Positions 36,951-46,223 of a stretch of 64,000 bases of DNA are shown in pieces. Each line of letters begins with the position of its first letter. Position 1 is the first letter of the stretch. This stretch comes from Vibrio celticus (GTDB lineage: Bacteria; Pseudomonadota; Gammaproteobacteria; Enterobacterales; Vibrionaceae). The DNA is taken from NCBI RefSeq assembly GCF_024347335.1, contig NZ_AP025463.1:806001-870000 (forward strand). The letters run 5' to 3'. Below the pieces are notes generated by a model. It was given only the letters and a program-made list of their open reading frames with translations, had not been told where the DNA came from and did not search any database. The position numbers and the translations under genes are program-made.

Positions 36951-37198
36951 TTTATATACCCCAATTAATTTATTTTTTGTAAGTTTGTAACCAGATTAGC
37001 TTAACTGCTTTAGCCCAAATGCGCTAGAGGCTAGTACGCCATGTTCGTGTTAGAACTTAGACTGGTTATAAATTTTTATCCAGCCATGGTCGTCTTTTAC
37101 TGAGTACTCATGACTTTCAGAATTTGTTTATTGCTTCTTTTATTTTGAAGCGAAAAATAAAACAGACCCGATATTACCAAAGGTGGGGCAGGGATCAA
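36951..37198 (-). promoter_or_regulatory. Leader/promoter region of ptsH, no gene seen
   Basis: About 250 bases upstream of ptsH, AT-rich, between ptsH and the cysK terminator. The ptsHI-crr promoter must lie here. I could not assign -35/-10 or CRP sites with confidence. Confidence 0.4.
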
Positions 37199-37226
37199 CA
37201 AAAAAGCCCCTAAACGGGGCTTTTTT
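37199..37226 (-). terminator. Rho-independent terminator after cysK
   Basis: AAGCCCC/GGGGCTT around a 5-base loop, A and T tracts on both sides; lies just past the cysK stop. Confidence 0.92.
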
Positions 37227-37252
37227 GGACGAAAAATTGATTTGACCACATA

Positions 37253-38221
37253 TTATTGTTGGTTCTCTTTTTCCGTAAAGATGCCAGCGAATAGGGCTGT
37301 GCTTAGGTAACGCTCACCAGAGCTTGGTAGTACAGTAACGATAGTTTTTCCTGCAAATTCAGGTAGTTCGGCGATTCTGTTTGCTGCTACAACTGCCGCG
37401 CCAGATGAGATGCCTGCAAGAATACCTTCTTCTTTCATTAGGCGTTGAGCCATCTCAATCGCTTCTTCAGAAGTTACCGATTCAACACGGTCAATAATCT
37501 CTAAATCTAGGTTTCCAGGGATGAAACCTGCACCGATACCTTGAATTTTGTGCGGAGCTGGCTTGATTTCTTCACCTGCAAGCGCTTGTGCAATAACTGG
37601 AGACTCAGCTGGCTCAACCGCTACTGAAGTGATCGCTTTGCCTTTTTCACCTTTAATGTAACGACTTGTACCAGTGATAGTACCGCCCGTACCAACACCC
37701 GCTACAAACACGTCGATTTCGCCGTCTGTTGCTTCCCAAATTTCAGGACCAGTCGTCTGCTCGTGAATCTGTGGGTTAGCTGGGTTGTTGAACTGTTGCA
37801 GTAGTAGGTACTTGTCTGGGTCTGAAGCGACAATTTCTTCTGCTTTAGCAATCGCGCCGTTCATGCCTTTTGGTGCTTCAGTCAGCACTAGGTTTGCGCC
37901 AAGCGCTTTAAGCAGCTTACGACGTTCTAGGCTCATTGATTCAGGCATAGTTAGCGTTAGTTTGTAACCGCGTGCTGCTGCTACGAATGCAAGTGCAACA
38001 CCTGTGTTACCACTGGTAGGCTCAACAAGTTCGATACCTGGCTTAAGCGTCCCCGCTTTTTCTGCTTCCCAGATCATGTTTGAACCGATACGACACTTAA
38101 CACTGAAGCTTGGGTTACGAGCTTCGATCTTAGCTAGGACGTTACCTTTGCTTACTTTGTTAAGGCGGACTAGAGGTGTGTTACCAATCGTTAGGGTGTT
38201 GTCTTCGTAGATCTTGCTCAT
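37253..38221 (-). CDS. cysK: Cysteine synthase A (O-acetylserine sulfhydrylase)
   Basis: 322 residues. PLP enzyme joining O-acetylserine and sulfide to cysteine. PLP-binding Lys42 is in SFSVKCRIGSNM, the phosphate-cup motif is VGTGGTITG, and PTSGNTG binds substrate. ATG at 38221 gives the usual MSKIYEDNTLTIGNTPLV start; an upstream in-frame ATG at 38236 adds five residues. cysZ, the sulfate permease, is next upstream on the same strand. Confidence 0.97.
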   Translation of the reverse strand: MSKIYEDNTLTIGNTPLVRLNKVSKGNVLAKIEARNPSFSVKCRIGSNMIWEAEKAGTLKPGIELVEPTSGNTGVALAFVAAARGYKLTLTMPESMSLERRKLLKALGANLVLTEAPKGMNGAIAKAEEIVASDPDKYLLLQQFNNPANPQIHEQTTGPEIWEATDGEIDVFVAGVGTGGTITGTSRYIKGEKGKAITSVAVEPAESPVIAQALAGEEIKPAPHKIQGIGAGFIPGNLDLEIIDRVESVTSEEAIEMAQRLMKEEGILAGISSGAAVVAANRIAELPEFAGKTIVTVLPSSGERYLSTALFAGIFTEKENQQ

Positions 38222-38447
38222 GCGATATTCCTTCATTTATTGACAGAACTAAACGTAGTATATCAATCACTTTACCGTCTAGTGTCTTTCGATGTTTGTT
38301 CAGCTTGAATTTAGATTAAACAAGTTGAAAAAAAGGTAAAAGGATTAAAAAGTTATATCATATAGATATGTAGCAGAATTCACGCCTATCTTTATTGAGA
38401 TCAGAACTTCAAAAAGATAGGCGAAACAAGGAAGTATAGGCGGGGTA

Positions 38448-38499
38448 ATAGACGAGAACTATAGACGAGAACTATAGACGAGAACTATAGACGAGAACG
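38448..38499. repeat. 13-bp tandem repeat, four copies, over the cysZ stop
   Basis: Unit ATAGACGAGAACT repeated at 38448, 38461, 38474 and 38487 (last copy 12/13). The cysZ stop codon (38485-38487) lies at the third/fourth copy boundary, and the fourth copy encodes the final RSRL. Confidence 0.9.
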
Positions 38500-39243
38500 C
38501 AGAGCTTGGTCTTTAAACTCAGCAACCCACATCGCCGTCGCGCCGCAAACGGCAACGGGCATTACGATCAGGTTTAGAATTGGAATTGTGGTGAACACAG
38601 AAACAAGCGCGCCAAAGCTGTAGCTCTTGCCTTGTTTTTGTTTCAAATTGTTTCTCATGTCATCAAACTTGATTTTATGGTTATCGAACGGGTAGTCGGC
38701 GTATTGAATCGCTAACATCCATGCTGTGAAAATGAACCATAAAAACGGTGCAACGGTTTGTCCTAGTGCTGGAATTAACAAAAGCAGGAATAAACCGATC
38801 GCTTTTGGCAGAATGTAGACAAGCTTGCGCCATTCTCTCGCTAATATACGTGGGGTATCTTTGAGGACATCAAGTAAACCATCGTCATTAACTTTTTTAC
38901 CACTCAACAACTCTTCAACTTTTTCCGCGAGTAAGCCGTTGAACGGTGCGGCAATGAAGTTAGCGAGCGTACTAAAGAAATACGAGAACGTGGCCAAGAC
39001 GGTTAACACAAGCAGTGGCCATAAAATGTATGACAACCACGACAAGAAGCTTGGCAATGTACCAATCCAACCTTCAATCCAAGTATTTAGGTTGGAGAAG
39101 ATATAAAACAAGGCACCACCAACGAGTAACACGTTCGCGATAAGTGGCATTAGCACAAACTTACGAATGCTCGGTGATAAAGCGATTTTTATTCCGAAAA
39201 TAAAATAGCCAAAGCCGGAGCGGGGAACAGATTCAATAGTCAT
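38485..39243 (-). CDS. cysZ: Sulfate transporter CysZ
   Basis: 252 residues with four main hydrophobic segments (about 25-50, 68-95, 145-180 and 210-235). Motifs such as SGFGYFIFGIKI and FIAAPFNGLLAEKVE fit CysZ. Brings sulfate in for assimilation into sulfide and then cysteine by CysK. The stop codon falls in a 13-bp tandem repeat. Divergent from zipA. Confidence 0.93.
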   Translation of the reverse strand: MTIESVPRSGFGYFIFGIKIALSPSIRKFVLMPLIANVLLVGGALFYIFSNLNTWIEGWIGTLPSFLSWLSYILWPLLVLTVLATFSYFFSTLANFIAAPFNGLLAEKVEELLSGKKVNDDGLLDVLKDTPRILAREWRKLVYILPKAIGLFLLLLIPALGQTVAPFLWFIFTAWMLAIQYADYPFDNHKIKFDDMRNNLKQKQGKSYSFGALVSVFTTIPILNLIVMPVAVCGATAMWVAEFKDQALRSRL

Positions 39244-39472
39244 ATTTAAATTAGGTCACATGTGAATTTGGTTAAATAGCAAACATGTCTAGTGTACTCG
39301 ACCGAAATTAAGAAAAAAAGCGTGGTGAAAATCACACCATGTAAGGAACTAATTGTATTAAGTTGTTCTAAAACAGTGGCTACTTTTGATAGAGTAGTGA
39401 GATTAGCCAAATTAACCCAACTTAGTGACAGCGTGTTTATAGCTAGTTGACTAAGAAAGCTGAGAGCGAAAA

Positions 39473-40516
39473 ATGCAGGAATTGCGATTTGTACTCATTA
39501 TTGTTGGCGCATTAGCTATCGCCGCATTATTGTTCCATGGTCTATGGACGAGTAAAAAAGAAGGGAAAGCAAAGTTTGGAGATAAGCCGCTCGGTAAGCT
39601 TGATAATGACAGCTTAGATGAAGCAGAAACTATTCCAAACCGTTCATTCGCCCCAGAAGATGATTTTGAGATAATCCGAAAAGAACGTAAAGAGCCGGAT
39701 TTTGCTGTTTCACCCTCTGAGACTGATCCGCTGATCGACTCAGATCCGCTAACAGCGCCACAAGCGAAAGAAGCTTACGAAGATGACATCGAATTGAATG
39801 ATCTTCCTTCTTTCAGCGTAGAAGACCCAATTAAGGTTGAAAGTGAACCTGAAGTGATTGAGGAAGAGAAGGTCGTTGAGCCTGAAGTTCCAAGCTTTGA
39901 GTTGACTGACGAGCAAAAAGAAAACCACGCCGGCTTTAAAGAGCAGTACGGTTCGTTTGAAGAATCTTCTGAGACAGTTGATGAGCCACTCGTTCCAAAC
40001 GAAACGCTTACTCAACGAGAGCCAGTTGTTGCGAAAGAAGTCGTGACTCCGCAAAGTGCGCCCGTTGAAGAAACTCAGCCAGATGAAGAACTTGGCTTAG
40101 AAGTGATTGTTCTTAATGTTCATTGTGCTGGAGAGATCCCATTCGTGGGCACTGAACTTTTCCGCAGCATGGAGAACAACGGTCTAACTTATGGTGAGAT
40201 GTCTATCTACCACTGCTTTGCACAATCTACAGACGCACCAAAAGTTATTTTCAGTGTTGCGAACATGATGCAACCAGGAACTCTAGAACACGACGATCCT
40301 GCTGACTTTACCACAAAAGGTATTTCGTTCTTTATGACGTTGCCTTGTTACGGTCAAGCTGATCAAAACTTCAATGTGATGCTGAGTGCGGCGCAGAAAA
40401 TTGCCGACGATATGGGCGGAAACGTGTTGGATGAGTCACGCAACTTAATGACACCAAACCGTTTATCTGACTACCGCAAGCAAATCAGAGACTTTATGAC
40501 GGCATCGCATGCCTAG
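39473..40516 (+). CDS. zipA: Cell division protein ZipA
   Basis: 347 residues. Single N-terminal membrane anchor (about 4-22), a charged then Pro/Glu-rich linker (about 25-205), and a C-terminal FtsZ-binding domain (about 208-340) with VLNVHC, FRSMENNGLTYG and the closing FMTA region. Tethers FtsZ to the inner membrane during septation. Followed by ligA as in E. coli. Confidence 0.94.
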   Translation: MQELRFVLIIVGALAIAALLFHGLWTSKKEGKAKFGDKPLGKLDNDSLDEAETIPNRSFAPEDDFEIIRKERKEPDFAVSPSETDPLIDSDPLTAPQAKEAYEDDIELNDLPSFSVEDPIKVESEPEVIEEEKVVEPEVPSFELTDEQKENHAGFKEQYGSFEESSETVDEPLVPNETLTQREPVVAKEVVTPQSAPVEETQPDEELGLEVIVLNVHCAGEIPFVGTELFRSMENNGLTYGEMSIYHCFAQSTDAPKVIFSVANMMQPGTLEHDDPADFTTKGISFFMTLPCYGQADQNFNVMLSAAQKIADDMGGNVLDESRNLMTPNRLSDYRKQIRDFMTASHA

Positions 40517-40554
40517 CCGTATTGTTTAGCCTTGTAAATAATCTATATTTATAG

Positions 40555-40581
40555 AAAAGGGCTCCTAAGGGAGCCCTTTTT
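40555..40581 (+). terminator. Rho-independent terminator after zipA
   Basis: GGGCTCC/GGAGCCC with a short loop between AAAA and TTTTT. ligA begins 28 bases further, so its promoter must overlap or read-through occurs. Confidence 0.85.
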
Positions 40582-40608
40582 GATATTTCAATCACGATAG
40601 AGAATGAT

Positions 40609-42621
40609 ATGAAAGAATCGATTCAAGTTACCTTAGAGCAGTTAAGAGAAACTCTGCATTATCACGCCGTTCGTTATTACGTAGAAGATAGCCCTGAGAT
40701 CCCTGACGTCGAATACGATCGATTAATGCAGCAATTGCTAAAGATCGAAGAAGAGAATCCTGAGCTTGTTACGGTGGATTCACCAAGCCAACGTGTTGGC
40801 GGTCAGCCTTTAGATGGCTTCACGCAAGTGACTCACGAAATCCCAATGCTTTCTCTAGACAATGCATTCTCTGACGAAGACTTGGATGCGTTCAATAAGC
40901 GTATGTCCGATAGAGCACCAACCGCGAACCTTAAAACTTTCTGTTGCGAGCCTAAACTCGATGGCCTCGCTGTGAGCTTGCTTTACGTGAACGGGACATT
41001 AGTTCAAGCGGCGACTCGTGGTGATGGCGCAACGGGTGAAAACATCACGGAAAACGTACGTACGATTAGCTCAATTCCACTTAAGCTACAAGGCGAAGGT
41101 TGGCCAGAACGTATTGAAGTGCGTGGCGAAGTGTTTATGCCAAAAGCCGGCTTCGATAAACTGAACGAAATGGCGCTGAAGAAAGGCGAGAAAGTCTTTG
41201 TTAACCCACGCAATGCCGCTGCAGGTAGCCTGCGTCAGCTTGATTCTCGTATTACAGCGAAGCGTCCACTGGCTTTCTACGCATACAGTGTCGGTGTTGT
41301 AGAGGGCGCTGAGCTTTCTAATAGCCACTATCAACGCTTCTTACAGCTGAAAGGCTGGGGTTTACCTATGTGTCCTGAGACTAAGCAGCTTAGCTCACTT
41401 GAGGACGTAAAGGCTTATTATCAAGATATCATGACCCGCCGCGATGCTCTGGCTTATGAGATCGATGGCGTGGTGATCAAAGTCGATGATATCGCGGCTC
41501 AAGAAGTACTTGGCTTTGTTGCTAGGGCTCCTCGTTGGGCGATTGCTTACAAATTCCCAGCGCAAGAAGAAATCACTCTGCTTAACGATGTTGAGTTCCA
41601 GGTGGGCCGTACTGGCGCTATTACGCCGGTTGCTAAACTAGAACCTATCTTCGTAGGCGGCGTGACGGTTAGTAATGCCACTTTACACAATGCCGATGAG
41701 ATTGCTCGTTTAGGCGTGAAGGTAGGCGACAGCGTTATTATTCGCCGAGCTGGTGATGTAATTCCACAGATCGTTGCGGTTGTACAAGATCGTCGTCCTG
41801 AGACTGCGAAAGACATTGTTTTCCCTGATGCTTGCCCTGTATGTAGCTCTGCGGTTGAGCGTGTAGAAGGCGAAGCGGTAGCGCGTTGTACCGGCGGTTT
41901 AGTGTGTCAGGCGCAGCGTAAAGAAGCGCTTAAGCACTTTGTGTCGAGAAAGGCATTGGATGTTGATGGCCTTGGCGTAAAGGTGATAGAGCAACTTGTA
42001 GACCGTGAAATGGTAGAAACGCCCGCTGATCTCTTTAAGTTAAGTGCTGGCGTGATTACTGTTCTTGACCGAATGGGGCCTAAATCGGCACAGAACGTCG
42101 TGAGCGCGCTGAATAAAGCCAAAGACACGACATTAGCGCGTTTCCTCTATTCACTCGGTATTCGTGAAGTCGGTGAAGCGACAGCGATGAACCTAGCGCA
42201 ACACTTTAAGACGTTGGAACTGGTTCAAGCCGCAACTCATGAACAGCTAGTGGAAGTGTCAGATATTGGTGACATCGTTGCTAGCCACATCACCAGTTTC
42301 TTCTCACAAGAGAAAAACAGAGCGGTTGTTGATCAGTTAATCGAGCTTGGTGTGAACTGGCCTGTGATCGAAGAAGCTCCTGATGACCAAGAACTGCCTT
42401 TGGAAGGTAAAGTCGTTGTGTTAACAGGTTCATTGTCGCAATTAGGTCGAAGTGAAGCTAAAGCTGCGTTACAAGCATTAGGTGCGAAAGTGACGGGTAG
42501 CGTATCGAAGAAAACGGACATCTTGTTTGCCGGAGAAGCTGCGGGTTCTAAATTAACCAAAGCACAAGATTTAGGTATCGAAATAAGAACCGAAGAAGAT
42601 CTAATAGCCCTTATTTCGTAA
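40609..42621 (+). CDS. ligA: NAD-dependent DNA ligase
   Basis: 670 residues. Seals nicks in replication and repair. The adenylated Lys116 is in CEPKLDGLAV; domain Ia (1-70) has the NAD contact Tyr residues. The zinc finger is CPVC ... RCTGGLVCQAQ (about 409-436), then helix-hairpin-helix repeats (about 445-580) and a C-terminal BRCT (about 590-668). Confidence 0.97.
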   Translation: MKESIQVTLEQLRETLHYHAVRYYVEDSPEIPDVEYDRLMQQLLKIEEENPELVTVDSPSQRVGGQPLDGFTQVTHEIPMLSLDNAFSDEDLDAFNKRMSDRAPTANLKTFCCEPKLDGLAVSLLYVNGTLVQAATRGDGATGENITENVRTISSIPLKLQGEGWPERIEVRGEVFMPKAGFDKLNEMALKKGEKVFVNPRNAAAGSLRQLDSRITAKRPLAFYAYSVGVVEGAELSNSHYQRFLQLKGWGLPMCPETKQLSSLEDVKAYYQDIMTRRDALAYEIDGVVIKVDDIAAQEVLGFVARAPRWAIAYKFPAQEEITLLNDVEFQVGRTGAITPVAKLEPIFVGGVTVSNATLHNADEIARLGVKVGDSVIIRRAGDVIPQIVAVVQDRRPETAKDIVFPDACPVCSSAVERVEGEAVARCTGGLVCQAQRKEALKHFVSRKALDVDGLGVKVIEQLVDREMVETPADLFKLSAGVITVLDRMGPKSAQNVVSALNKAKDTTLARFLYSLGIREVGEATAMNLAQHFKTLELVQAATHEQLVEVSDIGDIVASHITSFFSQEKNRAVVDQLIELGVNWPVIEEAPDDQELPLEGKVVVLTGSLSQLGRSEAKAALQALGAKVTGSVSKKTDILFAGEAAGSKLTKAQDLGIEIRTEEDLIALIS

Positions 42622-42644
42622 GTAAATACAGATAAAAAAAGCTC

Positions 42645-42676
42645 AAAGGCACTTCTTTCAAGGGAGTGCCTTTTTT
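42645..42676 (+). terminator. Rho-independent terminator after ligA
   Basis: AAAGGCACT/AGTGCCTTT with an 11-base loop and T tract. Confidence 0.88.
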
Positions 42677-43146
42677 GTTTCTGATATAAAAATGAGGGCT
42701 TTTTAATTGTTGAGAATTTTGTTCCTATACGAACTCTAAAATCAGGACAGTGACGCTGCTCAACATTAATGAAATACCATTGTAGTTGTATCAAAAATGC
42801 GAGTCACTTCTATTTTTACAAGAGTACGCTCCATTCAAGTGATTGATATTTATTGTTTTTATTGTTTTTGGTTGTGAGCTTTACAATTTATCGATCTGGA
42901 TCACTAAGTACCTACTAAATTTGCACCAACTCATATTTTTTTAGATGAAAATTAAGTTCTCATTGATCTTTTTGAGGGCGAAGTTAGTCTTAATGCCATG
43001 GATGCACACGATGTGTATAACCAGAAAGGAAATAGAGAATTCAGAGTTTAGGGTTCTCAAACAAGAAAAGGTATTTCTCTCTACGGCGGCCAACTTTAGG
43101 CGGGGAATATTCAAACAGCTATATCCATTTTTAGGAGTTTTATTCC
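42677..43146 (+). promoter_or_regulatory. Long AT-rich porin leader
   Basis: About 470 bases without a credible gene before the porin. The length and AT-richness suggest a regulated promoter and long 5' leader. TTTTAGGAG before the ATG is the ribosome site. No promoter element could be fixed with confidence. ORFs in it lack family features. Confidence 0.4.
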
Positions 43147-44286
43147 ATGGAAAACAAAATTTTCAAACGTACTCTACTAGGTGCATCTGTTGCACTTTTA
43201 TCGACAGGCGTAATGGCTAAAGAAGTTGGTATCAACTCTGACTTCAACGTTGACGTTTACGGTGTTGCAGCTATCTCTCTAGTGAACTACAACACAACTG
43301 ACAACAATGACTCTAGCTCTGGTTACGCAGTAGAGAACGAATCTCGTATCGGCTTCCGTGCTCACAAAGATATGTTTGAAGACGTTACTATCACAATGCA
43401 GATCGAATCTGGCTACGTAGATAGCACAGACTGGTCTCACGGTGGCGTTTCAGGTGGTGTTCTAGGTTTCCGTGATACGTTCGTTGGTGCTTCTGGCTCT
43501 TGGGGTAACCTTCGTGTGGGTCGTGTTCTTACACCACTATACGAAATCGTCGACTGGCCATTCTCTAACCCTGGTTTAGGTTCTGTATTCGATTGGGGCG
43601 GCATCAACGGTCACTACGATCGTCAATCTAACCAAGTACGTTACGATTCAGCTAAATTTGGCGGTTTCTCTTTTGCAGCTTCTGTTGGTCGTGATGATAA
43701 CGACAACGGTGGTGGCGCAGCGACTCGTGATGCAAACTTCGTTGGCGCAAGTGCTAAATACAGCTTTGAGAAAATCACATTCATGGGTGCGGTTGAATCT
43801 GGTACTCGTGTAGTTGCGGCTTCTGGTGGTGAGTATGTTGTAGCTCAAGAAGACATTAAAGATGCAAACGGCAACGTAACTACGCCTAAAGGTGAAATTT
43901 ACCAAACTGATGCTGTAGCTGGTTACGATGACGACACATTCGCATACATCGTTGGTTTTGAAGCTAGCCTACCAGCAGGTTTCGGTTTCGCTGCAGCATA
44001 TAAAGGCGAAGAGCTAGACAACGGCATCCGTAAAGTGACTCAAGATTCTTACTCAATCATTGGTCAATACTGGAATGGTCCAATCGGTTTCAAACTAGGT
44101 TACGCAGCTAACCTTGAGTCTGAAACAAATGGTTCTAAAGATGCTAACTCAGACAGCAACACTATTTCTGGTCAGCTAATGGCTGTTCATAACGGTTTCG
44201 TACCTTACCTACGTGTAGCGGGTCGTACTGTTGGTGACGCTGATACAGATATCGTAACTCGCGTTGGTCTTGAGTACGGTTTCTAA
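43147..44286 (+). CDS. Outer-membrane general porin
   Basis: 379 residues. A signal peptide (MENKIFKRTLLGASVALLSTGVMA) precedes a porin-type barrel: alternating strands, loop-3 region around GRVLTPLYEIVDWPFSN, and a C-terminal aromatic (VGLEYGF) needed for BAM recognition. Gram-negative porin family, trimeric in relatives. Highly biased codon use implies strong expression. Whether it is the OmpU- or another-type Vibrio porin cannot be fixed. ToxR, a known porin regulator, is encoded 18 kb away. Confidence 0.92.
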   Translation: MENKIFKRTLLGASVALLSTGVMAKEVGINSDFNVDVYGVAAISLVNYNTTDNNDSSSGYAVENESRIGFRAHKDMFEDVTITMQIESGYVDSTDWSHGGVSGGVLGFRDTFVGASGSWGNLRVGRVLTPLYEIVDWPFSNPGLGSVFDWGGINGHYDRQSNQVRYDSAKFGGFSFAASVGRDDNDNGGGAATRDANFVGASAKYSFEKITFMGAVESGTRVVAASGGEYVVAQEDIKDANGNVTTPKGEIYQTDAVAGYDDDTFAYIVGFEASLPAGFGFAAAYKGEELDNGIRKVTQDSYSIIGQYWNGPIGFKLGYAANLESETNGSKDANSDSNTISGQLMAVHNGFVPYLRVAGRTVGDADTDIVTRVGLEYGF

Positions 44287-44322
44287 GCTAGAATCTTTAG
44301 CTTAAACAGTTAGATAAAAATC

Positions 44323-44356
44323 AAAACGCTGGTAAATTTTGTTTGCCAGCGTTTTT
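44323..44356 (+). terminator. Rho-independent terminator after porin
   Basis: AAAACGCTGG/CCAGCGTTTT with a 13-base loop, then T tract. Confidence 0.9.
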
Positions 44357-44384
44357 CCATAGTGAACATAAGGAATTAGTCATA

Positions 44385-45188
44385 ATGAATAAAGTTAGTG
44401 TAGTTGTATTATCATTATTTTTGGGAGCTTGTAGTTCACTCGATTCACAAAGTAATTTTGCAGACTCAGTTGCAGATGTACAGCCAAAAGGTGGTTACAT
44501 TCAAGTGACTGGACAATCTTATGTAGCGGAAAGTAAAGCGAACGTCGGTGCTGATATCCTGAAATCGTCACTTTACTTTACATACAACAAAGAAGTAACA
44601 CAGAACTCGGCTCCAGAATCTTCAATTATCATGGATGTGAGTTACTTCCAGAGCTATAAAGAATACGAAACCGTAAGCTTTTTTGGAAAGACGATAGACC
44701 TTGAAGAGAGACAGGTTCCAAGAGAGAGCTGCAGCGAACACTGCACAAAGACTCAATATATTGAATTTCCATTGAGCGAAGCTGACATTCAGCAAGCAAG
44801 AGAAAAGAACTTAGAATTTACACTTGATGGACAAAACTCAGTAATGAGTACAACTTTCATTGTGCCGAAAGCGTATATCGACACAATCTATAATGGCGCA
44901 AATAATCATACAGCTATCGCTGTTGCTCCAGTAGCGGTGCCTGTTGCGGCTGTAGTTGCTGAAGAACCAAAAGCATCACAAGCACAAGAGATGGTGAATT
45001 ACTGGTATGGTGAAGCAACCAAAGAAGAGCAAGCTGCAGTGACAGATTGGGCATTCAAGAATCGTAAGAACGCGAACCCAGCATCACTAGAAGGCTCAAA
45101 AGAGATCGAAATGGTTTCATACTGGTTCAATAAGCTAGACAGTGAAGAAAAATCTCAAACTATGATTTGGTTGTTAGAGCAAGAGTAA
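44385..45188 (+). CDS. Lipoprotein of unknown function with duplicated C-terminal motif
   Basis: 267 residues. Lipobox LGAC (Cys15) after a short signal. The middle (about 25-175) is predicted beta-rich and contains a CSEHC pair around residue 117. An Ala/Val/Pro-rich linker (about 182-195) leads to two related helical motifs: EMVNYWYGEATKEEQAAVTDW and EMVSYWFNKLDSEEKSQTMIW. I do not recognise the family. Starts 28 bases after the porin terminator; has its own terminator. Confidence 0.8.
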   Translation: MNKVSVVVLSLFLGACSSLDSQSNFADSVADVQPKGGYIQVTGQSYVAESKANVGADILKSSLYFTYNKEVTQNSAPESSIIMDVSYFQSYKEYETVSFFGKTIDLEERQVPRESCSEHCTKTQYIEFPLSEADIQQAREKNLEFTLDGQNSVMSTTFIVPKAYIDTIYNGANNHTAIAVAPVAVPVAAVVAEEPKASQAQEMVNYWYGEATKEEQAAVTDWAFKNRKNANPASLEGSKEIEMVSYWFNKLDSEEKSQTMIWLLEQE

Positions 45189-45220
45189 GCCTTTAACGTT
45201 ACGCCCTAACTATGTTATTC

Positions 45221-45257
45221 AACCGCAGTATTGTATAACAGCAGTACTGCGGTTTTT
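45221..45257 (+). terminator. Rho-independent terminator after lipoprotein gene
   Basis: AACCGCAGTA/TACTGCGGTT around a 14-base loop with T5. It sits just before the cueR start. Confidence 0.88.
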
Positions 45258-45281
45258 CATTTTAGGCTTACAGGTAAGATT

Positions 45282-45674
45282 GTGAATATTGGTGAAGTAG
45301 CGAAGCGTGTTGGTACAACAGCGAAATCCATTCGCTTTTACGAAAGTAAAGGCATGATGAGTCCTCCACATCGGTCAGAAAACGGCTATAGGCAATACGG
45401 CGAGATTCACATCGAACAGTTAGAGTTTGTACTAAGAGCTAAAATGGTTGGGTTTACCCTGGATGAGTGTAAATCACTGGTTGAGTTGGCAATGAATCCC
45501 AATCGAGAAAGCTACGAGGTAAAAAAGAAGGCAACGCAGAAGTTAGACGAAATAGAATTGAAGCTTGCTGAGTTAAATAAGATGAAAGCTCAACTGCAAT
45601 CTTGGGTTCATGACTGCCCTGGTGATGCTTCAACGGAATGTCCTATCTTAAACAATCTATCTGGCCGCAGTTAG
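45282..45674 (+). CDS. cueR: MerR-family copper-responsive regulator CueR
   Basis: 130 residues. MerR-type HTH (1-70, starting NIGEVAKRVGTTAKSIRFYE), dimerisation helix (about 78-108) and a metal-binding loop with Cys112 and Cys120 (DCPGDASTECPIL), at the same positions as E. coli CueR. GTG at 45282 is chosen by family alignment and the AGGTAAG site before it. No copA or cueO beside it; in E. coli it neighbours ybbJ-qmcA, here found 6 kb away past three insertion sequences. Confidence 0.93.
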   Translation: MNIGEVAKRVGTTAKSIRFYESKGMMSPPHRSENGYRQYGEIHIEQLEFVLRAKMVGFTLDECKSLVELAMNPNRESYEVKKKATQKLDEIELKLAELNKMKAQLQSWVHDCPGDASTECPILNNLSGRS

Positions 45675-45696
45675 GTTGTGTCAGTTATAAATAATC

Positions 45697-45726
45697 GTCA
45701 GGCTGCAATTACATTACTAGCCTGAC
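45697..45726. terminator. Hairpin between cueR and small secreted gene
   Basis: GTCAGGCT/AGCCTGAC with a 14-base loop between convergent genes; modest T content. Confidence 0.5.
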
Positions 45727-45738
45727 TTTAGTCTCCTA

Positions 45739-45918
45739 TCACAGCACTTTTCCGCCGTAATGTTTACAAATCAGTAATGGCACGTGAGTGACTGCATTAC
45801 CATCTGAACATTTTACAATAGGCCCCATGTTTCCGTTACCAGGAGACTGGCTGCTCGCGAGAGCGCTTCCGAATGATAAGCTGAAAATAGCCGTTAGAAT
45901 TATTAAAAAATGTCTCAT
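45739..45918 (-). CDS. Small secreted protein, function unknown
   Basis: 59 residues. A clear signal peptide (MRHFLIILTAIFSLSFGSALA) leaves a mature part of about 38 residues with two Cys (IVKCSDG and LLICKHYGG), possibly a disulfide. ATG at 45918 has CGGAG upstream. An in-frame extension to 46023 runs into the IS21 end and is not real. The IS21 element lies 75 bases upstream, so its native promoter region was cut or displaced. Confidence 0.7.
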   Translation of the reverse strand: MRHFLIILTAIFSLSFGSALASSQSPGNGNMGPIVKCSDGNAVTHVPLLICKHYGGKVL

Positions 45919-45988
45919 ACAAACTCCGTTAGGTTTATCTCTGATTGAGATAAATGAAAGTATGGACAAGGAAAAGAAAATTTCAAAA

Positions 45989-45993
45989 GTTGG
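45989..45993. repeat. IS21 target-site duplication, left copy
   Basis: GTTGG directly before the left end; the same five bases follow the right end at 48586-48590. Confidence 0.9.
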
Positions 45994-46223
45994 TGCATAT
46001 TTCGGAGCATTCCGATCAGTCATTTCGGGATTATCCGATCACCCATTTCGGTTTAAACCGATCACTGATTCCGCGATTATCCGATCACTTTTAGTCAAAC
46101 TCCGAAATCGGTGATCGGAATAGCGAAAACCGCGATCGTAATGGCCGAAATCCTTCCTTTTTCTCTTTTAAATCAATAGCTCGCTATTCTTTACTTCTTA
46201 AACAAGAAGGAAAGGAAGCGACA

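Noticed and set aside
42333..42794. 153-codon minus-strand ORF
   Set aside because: It lies mostly inside ligA on the other strand and crosses its terminator; composition looks like a shadow.
42945..43220. 91-codon ORF before the porin
   Set aside because: Overlaps the porin start in another frame, has no family features and sits in the AT-rich leader.
45788..46114. 108-codon plus-strand ORF
   Set aside because: It runs antisense through the small secreted gene and into the IS21 end repeats; no family features.
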